Assembly (NCBI RefSeq): GCF_035818615.1
Contig: NZ_JAYKZY010000001.1
Location: 288,501-352,500, forward strand
Reading direction: 5' to 3'
Source: Sphingobium sp. CR2-8
Lineage (GTDB): Bacteria; Pseudomonadota; Alphaproteobacteria; Sphingomonadales; Sphingomonadaceae
Length of the DNA stretch: 64,000 nucleotides
A program made the translations under genes and the position numbers. Positions 53,304 through 61,758 of this stretch are shown here, piece by piece. The notes beneath the pieces are model-generated. The model worked only from the letters and a program-made list of their open reading frames with translations, was not told where the DNA came from and did no database searches. How positions within the stretch are numbered: position 1 is the stretch's first letter; every line of letters begins with the position of its first letter.

Positions 53304-54842
53304 TTGCCAACGATCCTCGAAACCATCACAGTAGCTGCCCGCGACCGCGCGCGCATGACGGAAGTCAGCGCGGTGATCGCGCGGTTCGGTCTGGAATCGC
53401 TGCTTACGCGCATGGGGCTTGCAGGGGGCAAAGTCGCGGGCGCCAGCGACGAGTCCGATCTGCCCACGCGGATTCGCCGCGCGCTCGAAGCGCTCGGACC
53501 GACCTATGTGAAGCTTGGCCAGATCCTTGCCACGCGGCGCGACATGTTGTCCGCCGAATGGATCGCCGCCTTCGAACAGCTTCAAAGCGACGCGCCGCAG
53601 TTGCCGTTCGACACGCTGCGCGCGCAGGTCGAAACCGCCCTTGGCGAAGCACCGGAAACCGCCTTCGCCCGTTTCGACACTGAACCGCTTGCCGCCGCGT
53701 CGATCGCACAGGTCCATCGCGCGACCCTGCATGACGGCACGGAAGTCGTGGTGAAAATCCGTCGCCCCGGCATCCGCAAGGCGATGGAAGCGGACCTGCG
53801 GCTATTGCGCCACCTGGCGGCTATCGTGGAACAACGCAGCGCGGCTGCCCGGCGGATGATGCCGTCGGCCATGATCGGGCAACTCGGCCGCGAAATCCTG
53901 GACGAACTGGATTTCACCAACGAAGGCCGCAATGCCGACCTGTTGCGCGCCGACCTCGGGTCGATCGATCGGATCATCGTGCCGACCATCCATTGGCAGC
54001 ATGTGAGCGAGAGCCTGTTGGTGATCGACTATGTCGCGGGTGTGCCGCCGCGAGACCCGGCCGTGCTGCGGGCTGCCGGGATCGACCCCTCCGCGATCGC
54101 CAGGCTGGGTGCGCGGCTGGTCCTGGAGATGGTGCTCGTGACTGGTCGCTTCCATGCCGATCCGCATCCCGGCAACCTCCTGTGTCTGCCGTCGTCAGGA
54201 GCGGAAGGGCAGGACCGTCTGGCGTTGCTCGACCTGGGTTCGGTGGGCTTTGTCAGTCCCCGCCGCCAGCATGAATTTCTGACGTTCATCCTCTCCCTGC
54301 GCGGCAATGATCCAGCCGGTGTCGCCGATATGCTGGCGTCATGGTCGCAAGCTGGCGAAGTCCCGCGCGAAAGATTGCTGGTCGCTGCCGAGCGCCTCGT
54401 CGCCCGGCACGGGACAGGTGCGCTCGTGCTCAGCGCGATGGTGGCGGACTTCTTCCCGTTGTTGCGGAGCGAAGGGATGGTGCTCCCGCCGGATCTGGTC
54501 CTCATCTTCAAGGCGATGGTGACGATGGATGGCGTGCTGGCGGGTATCGCGCCGGACTTCGACCTTGCGGAGGCGCTGGGTGAGATGCGCGGTCGGCTGA
54601 TAGCGTCTCGGCTGGCAAGCCTGGCGGCGTCCGACCGGATCGAGCCGCTTCTACTGGAATTGTCGCGCCTGTCCGCCAATGCACCGGCGCTGATACGCGC
54701 CGCCACTGCGCGGCTGGAACAAAGCGGCGCGCGACAGGAAGACACGCAATTGCCATCCGCGATCCGGCATAGCGGTTGGCTGGTGGCAGGTGCCATCATG
54801 CTCCACGCCGTGGCGCTATTGATAGCAGGGCTGGCACATTAG
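53304..54842 (+). CDS. ABC1/UbiB-family atypical kinase, TTG start
   Basis: A 512-residue protein. The KxGQ motif is YVKLGQILATRRDM and the alanine-rich loop AAASIAQVHRATL; VVVKIRRPGI has the ATP-site Lys, HADPHPGNLL the catalytic loop and LLDLGSVGF the metal-binding Asp. A C-terminal hydrophobic segment (VAGAIMLHAVALLIAGLA) is a membrane anchor, as in UbiB. The start is TTG 53304, with AAGGAG 5 bases upstream. Members support ubiquinone synthesis or lipid handling; as ubiE/J are not near, this may be one of the second copies common in sphingomonads. Confidence 0.88.
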   Translation: MPTILETITVAARDRARMTEVSAVIARFGLESLLTRMGLAGGKVAGASDESDLPTRIRRALEALGPTYVKLGQILATRRDMLSAEWIAAFEQLQSDAPQLPFDTLRAQVETALGEAPETAFARFDTEPLAAASIAQVHRATLHDGTEVVVKIRRPGIRKAMEADLRLLRHLAAIVEQRSAAARRMMPSAMIGQLGREILDELDFTNEGRNADLLRADLGSIDRIIVPTIHWQHVSESLLVIDYVAGVPPRDPAVLRAAGIDPSAIARLGARLVLEMVLVTGRFHADPHPGNLLCLPSSGAEGQDRLALLDLGSVGFVSPRRQHEFLTFILSLRGNDPAGVADMLASWSQAGEVPRERLLVAAERLVARHGTGALVLSAMVADFFPLLRSEGMVLPPDLVLIFKAMVTMDGVLAGIAPDFDLAEALGEMRGRLIASRLASLAASDRIEPLLLELSRLSANAPALIRAATARLEQSGARQEDTQLPSAIRHSGWLVAGAIMLHAVALLIAGLAH

Positions 54843-54895
54843 TTGACAAGACCGCAGCTATCGCGGTGCTCAGCTTAATATTCGGCGCACAGCTT

Positions 54896-55618
54896 TCACG
54901 GTTCGTCGATCACCCGGAATATCCCGCCGCTGCTCAGATCCCGGACCAGATCGACGCGCTTTCCATCCCAATGATAGTCCAGATGCCGTCCCTGCACCGG
55001 GTTGGCCGCGCAGTCGGGGTAGAATAGTCCGACGCATTCTCCCCCGGACTGCCGCACGCTGGGATAGACAATGCCGTCCGAACCATCTGCCCGCAGGGCG
55101 CTGCCAACCTGTTGCGCCACTTTATAATCATCCGTAGCGAAACAGGCGTCGAACCGATCACCCAGGCCGCGCAGATCGTGGAGGTCTGCACGAACCGTCA
55201 GGATGATTTCGCGGAACTGCGATGTCCAACCGGATTTCTCTGCGGTTCGCGCCATGAAGCGGCTGTGGTGATGGATCGTCTCGAACAAAGCGGTCTCATA
55301 GGTCTTGGCGATATAGAGAACGCCATAGCGGCCATCGGAAAAGCGGCTTGGCCGGTCGGTGCTGATATGGGTGAAGGATGCCATAAGATAGGATGCGCCA
55401 TGACCACCAACGCGGCGGTCCAAAGGGACAAGGTCCAGATTGCCGACCGACGCCATGATGCGTGGATTGCTCTTCTGCTCGGCTGACAGGAGCAGCGCCC
55501 AGTCCGCCGGATCGGCTATGTCCTCGAACAGATCGATGGGCGGATGGATGCTGCGGATGATACGCACCGCGCGGTCCCATGCGATTGTGCGGACCGGAAT
55601 TGCGTCGATCGGAATCAC
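54896..55618 (-). CDS. RES-domain toxin (NAD+-depleting)
   Basis: A 240-residue RES-family protein. The conserved residues fit GRYGVLYIAKTYETALFETIHH (Arg, Tyr and Glu), and a later Ser/Gly-rich DGIVYPSVRQSGGECVGLFYPD. RES toxins phosphorolyse or hydrolyse NAD+ and stop growth. The start is GTG 55618 overlapping the antitoxin stop, so the toxin is translated after it from the same mRNA. Family size and order are typical of res-xre modules. Confidence 0.9.
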   Translation of the reverse strand: MIPIDAIPVRTIAWDRAVRIIRSIHPPIDLFEDIADPADWALLLSAEQKSNPRIMASVGNLDLVPLDRRVGGHGASYLMASFTHISTDRPSRFSDGRYGVLYIAKTYETALFETIHHHSRFMARTAEKSGWTSQFREIILTVRADLHDLRGLGDRFDACFATDDYKVAQQVGSALRADGSDGIVYPSVRQSGGECVGLFYPDCAANPVQGRHLDYHWDGKRVDLVRDLSSGGIFRVIDEP

Positions 55619-56028
55619 CAGCCGCCACGTTCCGCATCGAGATAGCGCCGCACGCGCATGAGGTCGGTCAATTCGCCGCCCAGCATGATGCCCAGCGCAC
55701 TGGCTCCGCCAAAGGCGGCATTGCCCGCCTTCACCCAGTCATAGGCGCGTTGCGGTTCCTGAAAGATCAGGCGCAGCGCCTTATGTATGCCCATCAGGTT
55801 GGAAAGCCGTGCCAGCCCATCGCGCGACATCCGGCCTGCACCCTCCGCTTTCCAACGGCGATAGGTGCGCACCGGCATATCGGTCAGGATGGCAGCCTGC
55901 TCATCCGTGATGCCCCATTTTCCGAATAGATTGATCGCGGCACGGAACATTGCGACGCCCTCCGCCTGCGTAACAGGGGAAGGGTAGAAGGGAAGCTCCA
56001 TAGTATCAATTTGTTGCAACAAGGCCAT
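55615..56028 (-). CDS. Xre/MbcA/ParS-type antitoxin of the RES toxin
   Basis: A 137-residue antitoxin. The N-terminal helix-turn-helix-like part is FGKWGITDEQAAILTDMPVR followed by TYRRWKAE, and the C-terminal toxin-binding domain has RLSNLMGIHKALRLIFQEPQ and NAAFGGASALGIMLGG, the latter usual for MbcA/ParS antitoxins. ATG 56028 is preferred to a TTG at 56070, as GGAG stands 8 bases upstream of it. The start lies inside a perfect palindrome. Confidence 0.9.
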   Translation of the reverse strand: MALLQQIDTMELPFYPSPVTQAEGVAMFRAAINLFGKWGITDEQAAILTDMPVRTYRRWKAEGAGRMSRDGLARLSNLMGIHKALRLIFQEPQRAYDWVKAGNAAFGGASALGIMLGGELTDLMRVRRYLDAERGGW

Positions 56029-56048
56029 GCCATATCTCCATATGGCAT
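56027..56048 (-). promoter_or_regulatory. Perfect 9-4-9 palindrome over the antitoxin ribosome site and start
   Basis: ATGCCATAT (56027-56035) and ATATGGCAT (56040-56048) around CTCC. On the minus strand the 4-base loop is GGAG, the ribosome site, and the 3' arm includes the ATG. A second related half-site pair, GCCAAATGGC, lies at 56066-56075. It probably binds the Xre antitoxin; it could also fold in the mRNA and hide the start. Confidence 0.75.
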
Positions 56049-56097
56049 TAAATAGTGTAAAATTAGCCAAATGGCAACATCGGTCTCGTGTCGTCGT

Positions 56098-56562
56098 TCA
56101 GGACTTCGCGACGGAATTCCAGCTATCGGCGAAACTTGGCGAGGCGATGAAACTGGCTGGCTGCGGCAGCGTAGGGGGCGGATCGCAGACGCCTTCCTCT
56201 ATGTAACGCATCGCCGCCATCAGTCCGCTCCGGGAAAAAGGCTTGGCGATGATCCCATGTGCCCCACAATAATCGTCGGGCACTTTCTTGGGATTGGCCG
56301 TGACGAACACGATGAAGGTTTGCGCCCAGCGTTCGCGGATCAGGCGGCAGACATCCAGGCCGCTGGTGCCACGCGCAAGCTGGATGTCGACGAACGCAAG
56401 ATCGGGCGCCACGTCGTCGCCAAGCGCCTCGACATCGTAAAGCGATGCCGCTTCCGCCACGACCCGGTGCCCCGAATCCTCGACCATCGCTTCCATATCC
56501 ATGGCCAGCAACGCTTCATCCTCCACGATGAGGATATCGAGCGGGGCGACGGGGCGCTTCAT
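56098..56562 (-). CDS. Single-domain response regulator, partner of the LOV kinase
   Basis: A 154-residue CheY-like receiver. LIVEDEALLAMDMEAMV gives the acidic pocket, DLAFVDIQLA the phospho-accepting Asp59, FVTANPKK the Thr region and IAKPFSRSGL the Lys. A 30-residue low-complexity tail follows. It has no output domain, so it acts through protein contact or as a phosphate sink. Its start overlaps the kinase stop by four bases. Confidence 0.9.
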   Translation of the reverse strand: MKRPVAPLDILIVEDEALLAMDMEAMVEDSGHRVVAEAASLYDVEALGDDVAPDLAFVDIQLARGTSGLDVCRLIRERWAQTFIVFVTANPKKVPDDYCGAHGIIAKPFSRSGLMAAMRYIEEGVCDPPPTLPQPASFIASPSFADSWNSVAKS

Positions 56563-57662
56563 GCCGCACCCACGGGGAAGGAAATCGTCACTCTAGTGCC
56601 GGGCGCCGCATCGTCCCAGACGACCTGCGCGCCGACTTGCCGCGAAAGCCGCTTGATCAGAGCCGCACCAAGTCCGCCCGATCCCGGCGTACCGCTTTCG
56701 ATGCCCGGACCATCATCGGTTATGATGATCGACGCGGTGTCGCCCAGCGGCTTTGCCGCCACATGCAGACGCCCGCTCCGCCCGTCGACAAAGGCATGTT
56801 TCATCGCATTGGTCAGCACTTCGTTCAGCACCAGGCCCAGCGCCGCCGCCTGACCCGACGGAATTTCCACCGGTTCGATGTCCGTCTCAACGTCGATATC
56901 GGTGCGGCCGCTGGCGCCTAGGACATCCGATACGAGATTTTCCGTAAACGCTCCCAGGTCGAAGCGGGTCACATCGTCGGACTGATAGAGACGACGATGC
57001 ACCGTGGCGAGCGCGTCGATCCGTTCCATCATCGTTTCCAGCTTGGCCGCGATGGCCGGATCGCCGATCGTGCGGGCCTGCAGGCGCAGCAGCGACCCGA
57101 TCATGGTAAGATTATTCTTCACCCGATGATCGACTTCGTGGAGCAGAAGCGTCTTCGCCTCCAGCGCCATCTCCAAATCCCTTGTGCGGCGCTCCACCTC
57201 GCGCTCGACGATCGCCTTCTGCTCGGTGATCATCGCCTGCGCATCCACGCGGTCGGTAATATCGAGCTGGGACGCGAAGAAGAACTGGATGTCGCCCGCC
57301 GCATTATGCACCGGGCTAAGATAGAGCGCATTCCAGAAGGTCGAACCATCCTTGCGGTAATTCAGCAGGTCGATGTCGATATTATGGCCTGTTTCGATCG
57401 CTTCGCGAACGCGAGCTACGGCGGCCTTGTCGGTGTCCGGACCCTGCAGGAAGCGGCAATTGCGTCCGATAATCTCGTCGCGGTCATAACCGGTGAGCTT
57501 CTGAAAAGCCTCGTTGCAGAAGATGATCGGATTGTCATGCTTTGCCGGGTCGGTGATGACCATCGGCATGCGGGTCGCGCGGACCGCAGCGGCGAAGGGG
57601 TCGCCCGATCCCGTCTCATGCTTGATGTCGCCCGTCAAATGCCAGTCGTCGCGATCGTTCAT
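56559..57662 (-). CDS. LOV-domain blue-light histidine kinase (HWE/HisKA_2 type)
   Basis: A 367-residue soluble kinase. The N-terminal LOV/PAS domain (about 22-135) has the flavin-adduct motif GRNCRFLQ with Cys69, plus NPIIFCNEAFQKLTGY and FFASQLDITDR. A coiled linker leads to HEVDHRVKNNLTMIGSLLRL with the likely phospho-acceptor His179, then the ATPase lobe with NEVLTNAMKHAF and ITDDGPGIE. LOV kinases of this type in alphaproteobacteria act in light or general stress signalling. The kinase and its response regulator form a two-gene unit. Confidence 0.93.
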   Translation of the reverse strand: MNDRDDWHLTGDIKHETGSGDPFAAAVRATRMPMVITDPAKHDNPIIFCNEAFQKLTGYDRDEIIGRNCRFLQGPDTDKAAVARVREAIETGHNIDIDLLNYRKDGSTFWNALYLSPVHNAAGDIQFFFASQLDITDRVDAQAMITEQKAIVEREVERRTRDLEMALEAKTLLLHEVDHRVKNNLTMIGSLLRLQARTIGDPAIAAKLETMMERIDALATVHRRLYQSDDVTRFDLGAFTENLVSDVLGASGRTDIDVETDIEPVEIPSGQAAALGLVLNEVLTNAMKHAFVDGRSGRLHVAAKPLGDTASIIITDDGPGIESGTPGSGGLGAALIKRLSRQVGAQVVWDDAAPGTRVTISFPVGAA

Positions 57663-57895
57663 GCTTGCTCCGTTGCGGCGCGGATCGACCCGCTGCTACC
57701 ACTTATCGGCAAGAGAACCCCCGACCACGCCTCGCGTTCCTGCAAAGATTGTTCATGTCTGGGGTGAGGTTGGCAGACGCCTGATCGCCTCTTGGCAATA
57801 TTTGGCTATCGATCGTTTCGTTCAATGATCCTTTGGCTGCGCGACAAGCCTTAACGCCTTACCTTCCCCAGGTTCATCCAGCGGCGTCTTAAAGA

Positions 57896-57924
57896 TTGAG
57901 AATGATAGCGCTATCATTTATTAG
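57896..57924 (+). promoter_or_regulatory. Promoter with an 18-bp LacI-type operator in its spacer, before GH43
   Basis: AATGATAGCGCTATCATT (57901-57918) is a perfect palindrome with the central CG typical of LacI-family sites. TTGAGA (57896-57901) and TATTAG (57919-57924), 17 bases apart, fit -35 and -10 elements, so the operator fills the spacer. The rest of the 305-base gap between the kinase and GH43 shows no gene. No LacI gene is in the window. Confidence 0.75.
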
Positions 57925-57967
57925 CAGTGAGCGTTATTAGAGCGACATAGAGCAAGGAGAGGAATTC

Positions 57968-59098
57968 ATGACGATGCGCACCATCATCCGCCATGGCTGG
58001 CCACTGGCATTAGGTCTGGCCTTGGCCGCATGCCAGCAGGCGCCACAGAAAGCGCAAGCGTCGGATACCAAAAGCGCCAAGGCGGAGAAGCGCGCCGCAT
58101 CCGAATATCTGTCCCAGCCGCTGGTCACGGATATGTATACGGCCGATCCGTCCGCCCATGTGTGGGACGGCAAGATCTACGTCTATCCCAGCCACGACAT
58201 CGATGGCCCGACGCCCGAAGACGATCTGGGCGCGCACTTCGAAATGCGCGACTATCACGTGCTGTCGATGGACAAGATCGGTGGACCGGTCACGGTCGGC
58301 CCGGTCGCGCTTGATGTCAAGGATGTGCCTTGGGCGCAAAAGCAGATGTGGGCACCCGACGCCGCGCGCAAGAATGGCACTTATTATCTCTATTTCCCGG
58401 CGAAGGACAAGGAAGGCGCTTTCCGCATCGGCGTCGCCACGTCCAAAAATCCGATGGGTCCGTTCAAGGCCGAGCCGCAACCGATCAAGGGCAGCTATTC
58501 GATCGATCCGGCCGTGTTCACCGACGATGACGGCGCCAGCTACATGTATTTCGGCGGCATCTGGGGCGGGCAGCTCCAGCGGAATATCGGCGGGAAATAT
58601 GACGCCAAAGGCTCCAAGACCGACCTGGGCAAAGACGACCAGCCCGCACTCGCGCCGCGCGTCGCTAAGCTGACCGGCGACATGCTGCAATTCACCGAAA
58701 CGCCGCGCGCCGTTCAGATAGTTGATGACAAGGGCAAGGCTTTGCTCGGCGGCGACCATGATCGCCGCTTCTTCGAAGCGTCCTGGATGCACAAATATAA
58801 GGGCAAATATTATTTCAGCTATTCGACCGGCGACACCCATTATCTCGCCTACGCCATAGGCGACTCGCCCTATGGTCCCTTCACTTACAAGGGTCGGATC
58901 CTGGAGCCGGTCGAAGGATGGACCACCCATCATTCGATCGTCGAATGGAATGGCCGCTGGTGGTTGTTCTACGCCGATACGCAGTTGTCGGGACAGACTC
59001 GCCTGCGCAACGTCAAGGTGACGGAACTACGCTATAACCCCGATGGCACCATCCAGACCATCAATCCGCTAATTCCGGCCAAGGGCGGGACGCGTTGA
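57968..59098 (+). CDS. Glycoside hydrolase family 43 lipoprotein
   Basis: A 376-residue protein. The N-terminus ends in LALGLALAACQQ, a lipoprotein signal with the acylated Cys. The five-bladed propeller includes MYTADPSAHVWDGKIYVYPS with the catalytic base Asp, SIDPAVFTDDDGASYMYFGG with the pKa-tuning Asp, and FFEASWMHKYKGKYYFSYS with the general acid Glu. GH43 holds beta-xylosidases and alpha-L-arabinofuranosidases. AAGGAG is about 9 bases upstream; a second in-frame ATG lies at 57974. Likely repressed by a LacI-type regulator and induced by its sugar. Confidence 0.9.
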   Translation: MTMRTIIRHGWPLALGLALAACQQAPQKAQASDTKSAKAEKRAASEYLSQPLVTDMYTADPSAHVWDGKIYVYPSHDIDGPTPEDDLGAHFEMRDYHVLSMDKIGGPVTVGPVALDVKDVPWAQKQMWAPDAARKNGTYYLYFPAKDKEGAFRIGVATSKNPMGPFKAEPQPIKGSYSIDPAVFTDDDGASYMYFGGIWGGQLQRNIGGKYDAKGSKTDLGKDDQPALAPRVAKLTGDMLQFTETPRAVQIVDDKGKALLGGDHDRRFFEASWMHKYKGKYYFSYSTGDTHYLAYAIGDSPYGPFTYKGRILEPVEGWTTHHSIVEWNGRWWLFYADTQLSGQTRLRNVKVTELRYNPDGTIQTINPLIPAKGGTR

Positions 59099-59210
59099 TC
59101 CAAAGCCAGGAACGCGCGATTACCACAAGCGATCGCGCGTCCCTGGATCGTTTTCTCCTCGCCAAGCACATCGTTTGACGCCTGCGCAATCGAGCGTTAC
59201 CGCGACGGCG

Positions 59211-59963
59211 ATGATCGCCCTGCTATCCCCCGCCAAGACCCTGGACTTCGAACGCGCGCTGCCGCCGCTTGATGCGTCGACCCCGCATTTCGCGGACGAA
59301 GCGCGCAGCCTCGCCCGGTCCGCCGCCAATCTGACGCAGAAACGGCTGTCGGAACTGATGCATATCTCGCCGCGCCTCGCGAAGCTCAACGCGGATCGCT
59401 TCCGCGATTTCGCCGACCTGCCCGAACGGCCGGCACTCTTCGCCTTCGCCGGCGACGTCTATACCGGCTTCGAAGTGGACACGCTCGATGAAGCGGGCGT
59501 GGCTTTCGCGCAGGACCATATCCGCATGTTGTCGGGCCTTTACGGCCTGTTGCGGCCGCTGGACGCCATTCGGCCCTATCGACTGGAAATGGGTACGCGC
59601 TGGGCGCCACGCCACAAAAGCCTGACCGACTGGTGGGGCGACCGCATCGCGCAACATCTGCGCGCGCAACTTGCGGAGGAGGGGTCGGGCGTTGTTCTCA
59701 ATCTCGCCAGCCAGGAATATTATGCAGCCGTCAAGGACAGGCTGCCGGGCGTCCGCGTGATCGACGTCGACTTTCGCGAGCCTGGCCCGAACGGCCCTCG
59801 CTTCGTGAGTTTCAATGCCAAGCGCGCGCGCGGCATGATGGCGCGCTGGCTGTGCGAGCATCATGTCACCGATGTGGACGCGATGCGGGGGTTCGACAGC
59901 GACGGATATCGGTTCGACGCCGCAGAAAGCGACGCGGACCGCTGGCGTTTCACCCGCACATGA
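59211..59963 (+). CDS. yaaA: Peroxide stress protein YaaA
   Basis: A 250-residue protein (UPF0246). The start at 59211 gives MIALLSPAKTLDFERALPP, the normal N-terminus, though the frame is open from 59175. The family pattern continues with FAGDVYTGFEVDTL, LSGLYGLLRPLDAIRPYRLE and NLASQEYYAAV. YaaA lowers free iron and limits peroxide damage in other bacteria. It overlaps the SDR gene by four bases. Confidence 0.93.
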   Translation: MIALLSPAKTLDFERALPPLDASTPHFADEARSLARSAANLTQKRLSELMHISPRLAKLNADRFRDFADLPERPALFAFAGDVYTGFEVDTLDEAGVAFAQDHIRMLSGLYGLLRPLDAIRPYRLEMGTRWAPRHKSLTDWWGDRIAQHLRAQLAEEGSGVVLNLASQEYYAAVKDRLPGVRVIDVDFREPGPNGPRFVSFNAKRARGMMARWLCEHHVTDVDAMRGFDSDGYRFDAAESDADRWRFTRT

Positions 59964-60670
59964 GCGGGGCAGGCAAGACATCGGCCGTCATCATCGGCGC
60001 GTCCGGCGGGATCGGTGCGGCACTGGAATCGGCCCTGATCGATGAGGGCACGTTCGACGTCGTCCATGGCTTTGCGCGCTCGCGCAGCGGCCCGCAGCAT
60101 CTCGACCTGCGCGACGAAGCGAGCATCGTGGCCGCCGCCGCCCATGTCGCAAACGGTCCCATGCCTACCCTGGTGATCGTTGCGACCGGCCTGCTGCATG
60201 ACGGCGACCAATCGCCCGAAAAGGCGTTGCGCGATCTCGACCCTGATTGGCTGGCGCAACTTTATGCCGTCAATGCGATCGGCCCCGCGCTCGTCGCGAA
60301 ACATTTCCTGCCGATCATGCCCAAGGCGGGCCGTGCCGTCTTCGCCGCGTTGTCGGCGCGGGTGGGATCGATCAGCGACAATCGCCTGGGCGGCTGGCAC
60401 GGCTATCGCGCGTCGAAGGCGGCGCTCAACATGCTGGTCCGCACCCTTGCGATAGAGGAACGTCGTCGCAACGACCGCTCGATCGTCGTGACCCTCCACC
60501 CCGGCACGGTCGCTACGCCTCTGTCGCGCCCGTTTCAGACCAACGTCCCCAAAGGACGCCTGTTCGATCCGGAGCGCGCCGCGTTGCAATTGCTGGACGT
60601 GATCGAAGGGTTGAAGCCGTCCGACAGCGGCAAGCTGTTCGACTATCAGGGCGAAGAAGTACCGTTCTGA
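59960..60670 (+). CDS. Short-chain dehydrogenase/reductase (C-factor-like)
   Basis: A 236-residue SDR. VIIGASGGIGAALESALIDE is the nucleotide site, ALSARVGSISDN holds the Ser, and YRASKAALNML the Tyr-Lys pair. The C-terminus (LFDYQGEEVPF) is that of CsgA/C-factor-like SDRs. ATG 59960 overlaps the yaaA stop. Substrate unknown. Confidence 0.9.
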   Translation: MSGAGKTSAVIIGASGGIGAALESALIDEGTFDVVHGFARSRSGPQHLDLRDEASIVAAAAHVANGPMPTLVIVATGLLHDGDQSPEKALRDLDPDWLAQLYAVNAIGPALVAKHFLPIMPKAGRAVFAALSARVGSISDNRLGGWHGYRASKAALNMLVRTLAIEERRRNDRSIVVTLHPGTVATPLSRPFQTNVPKGRLFDPERAALQLLDVIEGLKPSDSGKLFDYQGEEVPF

Positions 60671-60706
60671 CTGCGGGACGCGACCGATATCATCGTCCTG
60701 TGCCGC

Positions 60707-61474
60707 TCAATCGATCCGCTGAAGCGCGATGTGGCGAAATTCGATCGGATGGCCTTCCCCCTGCAAGGCGATATAGCCCTGCTTGAGCGATAGCACGCCG
60801 CCCGCGGCTGCGATCAGAGGCTTGGCGTCTTCGTAGTCCGGATCGAGTTCGATGTCGGAATATTGCAAGACGGGCTTGCCGTCGATGAAGTGCGTGACCT
60901 GGCCCGATGGGAGGACTTCGAGTTCCGCCTTCGTCCAGCGTCCGGCGGGCAGCAGCGGTGCGCTCGACAGAATACAGTGCCGGGGGTCGCGTTTGCCCTG
61001 AAAGACGACCGTCGTTCCGGGCGTACAGACATTGCCCGACGGTTCCTCTGTCGGCCGTGGCGTGGCGAGCAATTGCATCTCCAGGCTGACGGGAAAGTCC
61101 TGGTCACGGCGCATGGTTTCGGGTGCCTGCGCATGGAACATCAGGCCGGAATTGGTCGACTGCCACACTTTGATGCCGGGCAGCGACTGGCCGAACAGCC
61201 GATATTCGAACCGGACGCGAAAGGCCTTGAGCGGCGCTTTCCAGAAGAGATGGCCGAACTCGCCGTTGAAACTCTTGTAATTGGCATGCGATACGCGGAT
61301 CGCGCCGTCCTGAACGACGAACATGTGGAGCGGATCTTCACCCACCGCCCGTCCGGTGATCTTGGGCGTCCACCCATCGAGCGACTTGCCGTCGAAAATC
61401 GGCTCCCATCGCGCGTCCGGCGCCGGTGCAGCGCCTGTCAGCAGTCCCATGATCGCAAGCGCATATAATTTCAT
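60707..61474 (-). CDS. Exported DUF1080 (3-keto-disaccharide hydrolase-like) protein
   Basis: A 255-residue protein. The start at 61474 gives the signal peptide MKLYALAIMGLLTGAAPAPD, preferred over a frame open to 61546. The DUF1080 fold shows WEPIFDGKSLDGWTPKITGR at the start, EFGHLFWKAPLKAFRVRFEY and SGLMFHAQAPETMRRDQDFP in the middle and a closing GEGHPIEFRHIALQRI. DUF1080 proteins bind or cleave sugars, including 3-keto-glucosides, in the periplasm. An AAGCGCTT site lies 50 bases upstream. Confidence 0.85.
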   Translation of the reverse strand: MKLYALAIMGLLTGAAPAPDARWEPIFDGKSLDGWTPKITGRAVGEDPLHMFVVQDGAIRVSHANYKSFNGEFGHLFWKAPLKAFRVRFEYRLFGQSLPGIKVWQSTNSGLMFHAQAPETMRRDQDFPVSLEMQLLATPRPTEEPSGNVCTPGTTVVFQGKRDPRHCILSSAPLLPAGRWTKAELEVLPSGQVTHFIDGKPVLQYSDIELDPDYEDAKPLIAAAGGVLSLKQGYIALQGEGHPIEFRHIALQRID

Positions 61475-61524
61475 CGGTCGGCCATCCAGTCGATTTCGAG
61501 ACGGCGGAAACTGTGCTTGATCCC

Positions 61525-61532
61525 AAGCGCTT
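61525..61532 (-). promoter_or_regulatory. AAGCGCTT palindrome upstream of the DUF1080 gene
   Basis: An 8-bp palindrome with a central CG inside CTAAGCGCTTGG, resembling a short LacI-family site. It is 50 bases before the DUF1080 start. Weak evidence because it is short. Confidence 0.35.
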
Positions 61533-61758
61533 AGTCCAGAGCACATGCAATGTTACGCCGCCCTATATGGTTCCAGGTCAGGCGATCGCCACGATCCTTG
61601 CCCGGCTGCCGCGAACCTGTGGCTCGTCCGATAATGTGGCGTCTAGCACTGCTCCAACCTCTTTGGTCGGGCCTTGACCCGGTCGGCAGGGCAGGGCCTT
61701 TGAGCGCTGCAACCGGCCTTTCACGGTTCGGTTCGTGGTCCCGATCGGGCAATGATGC

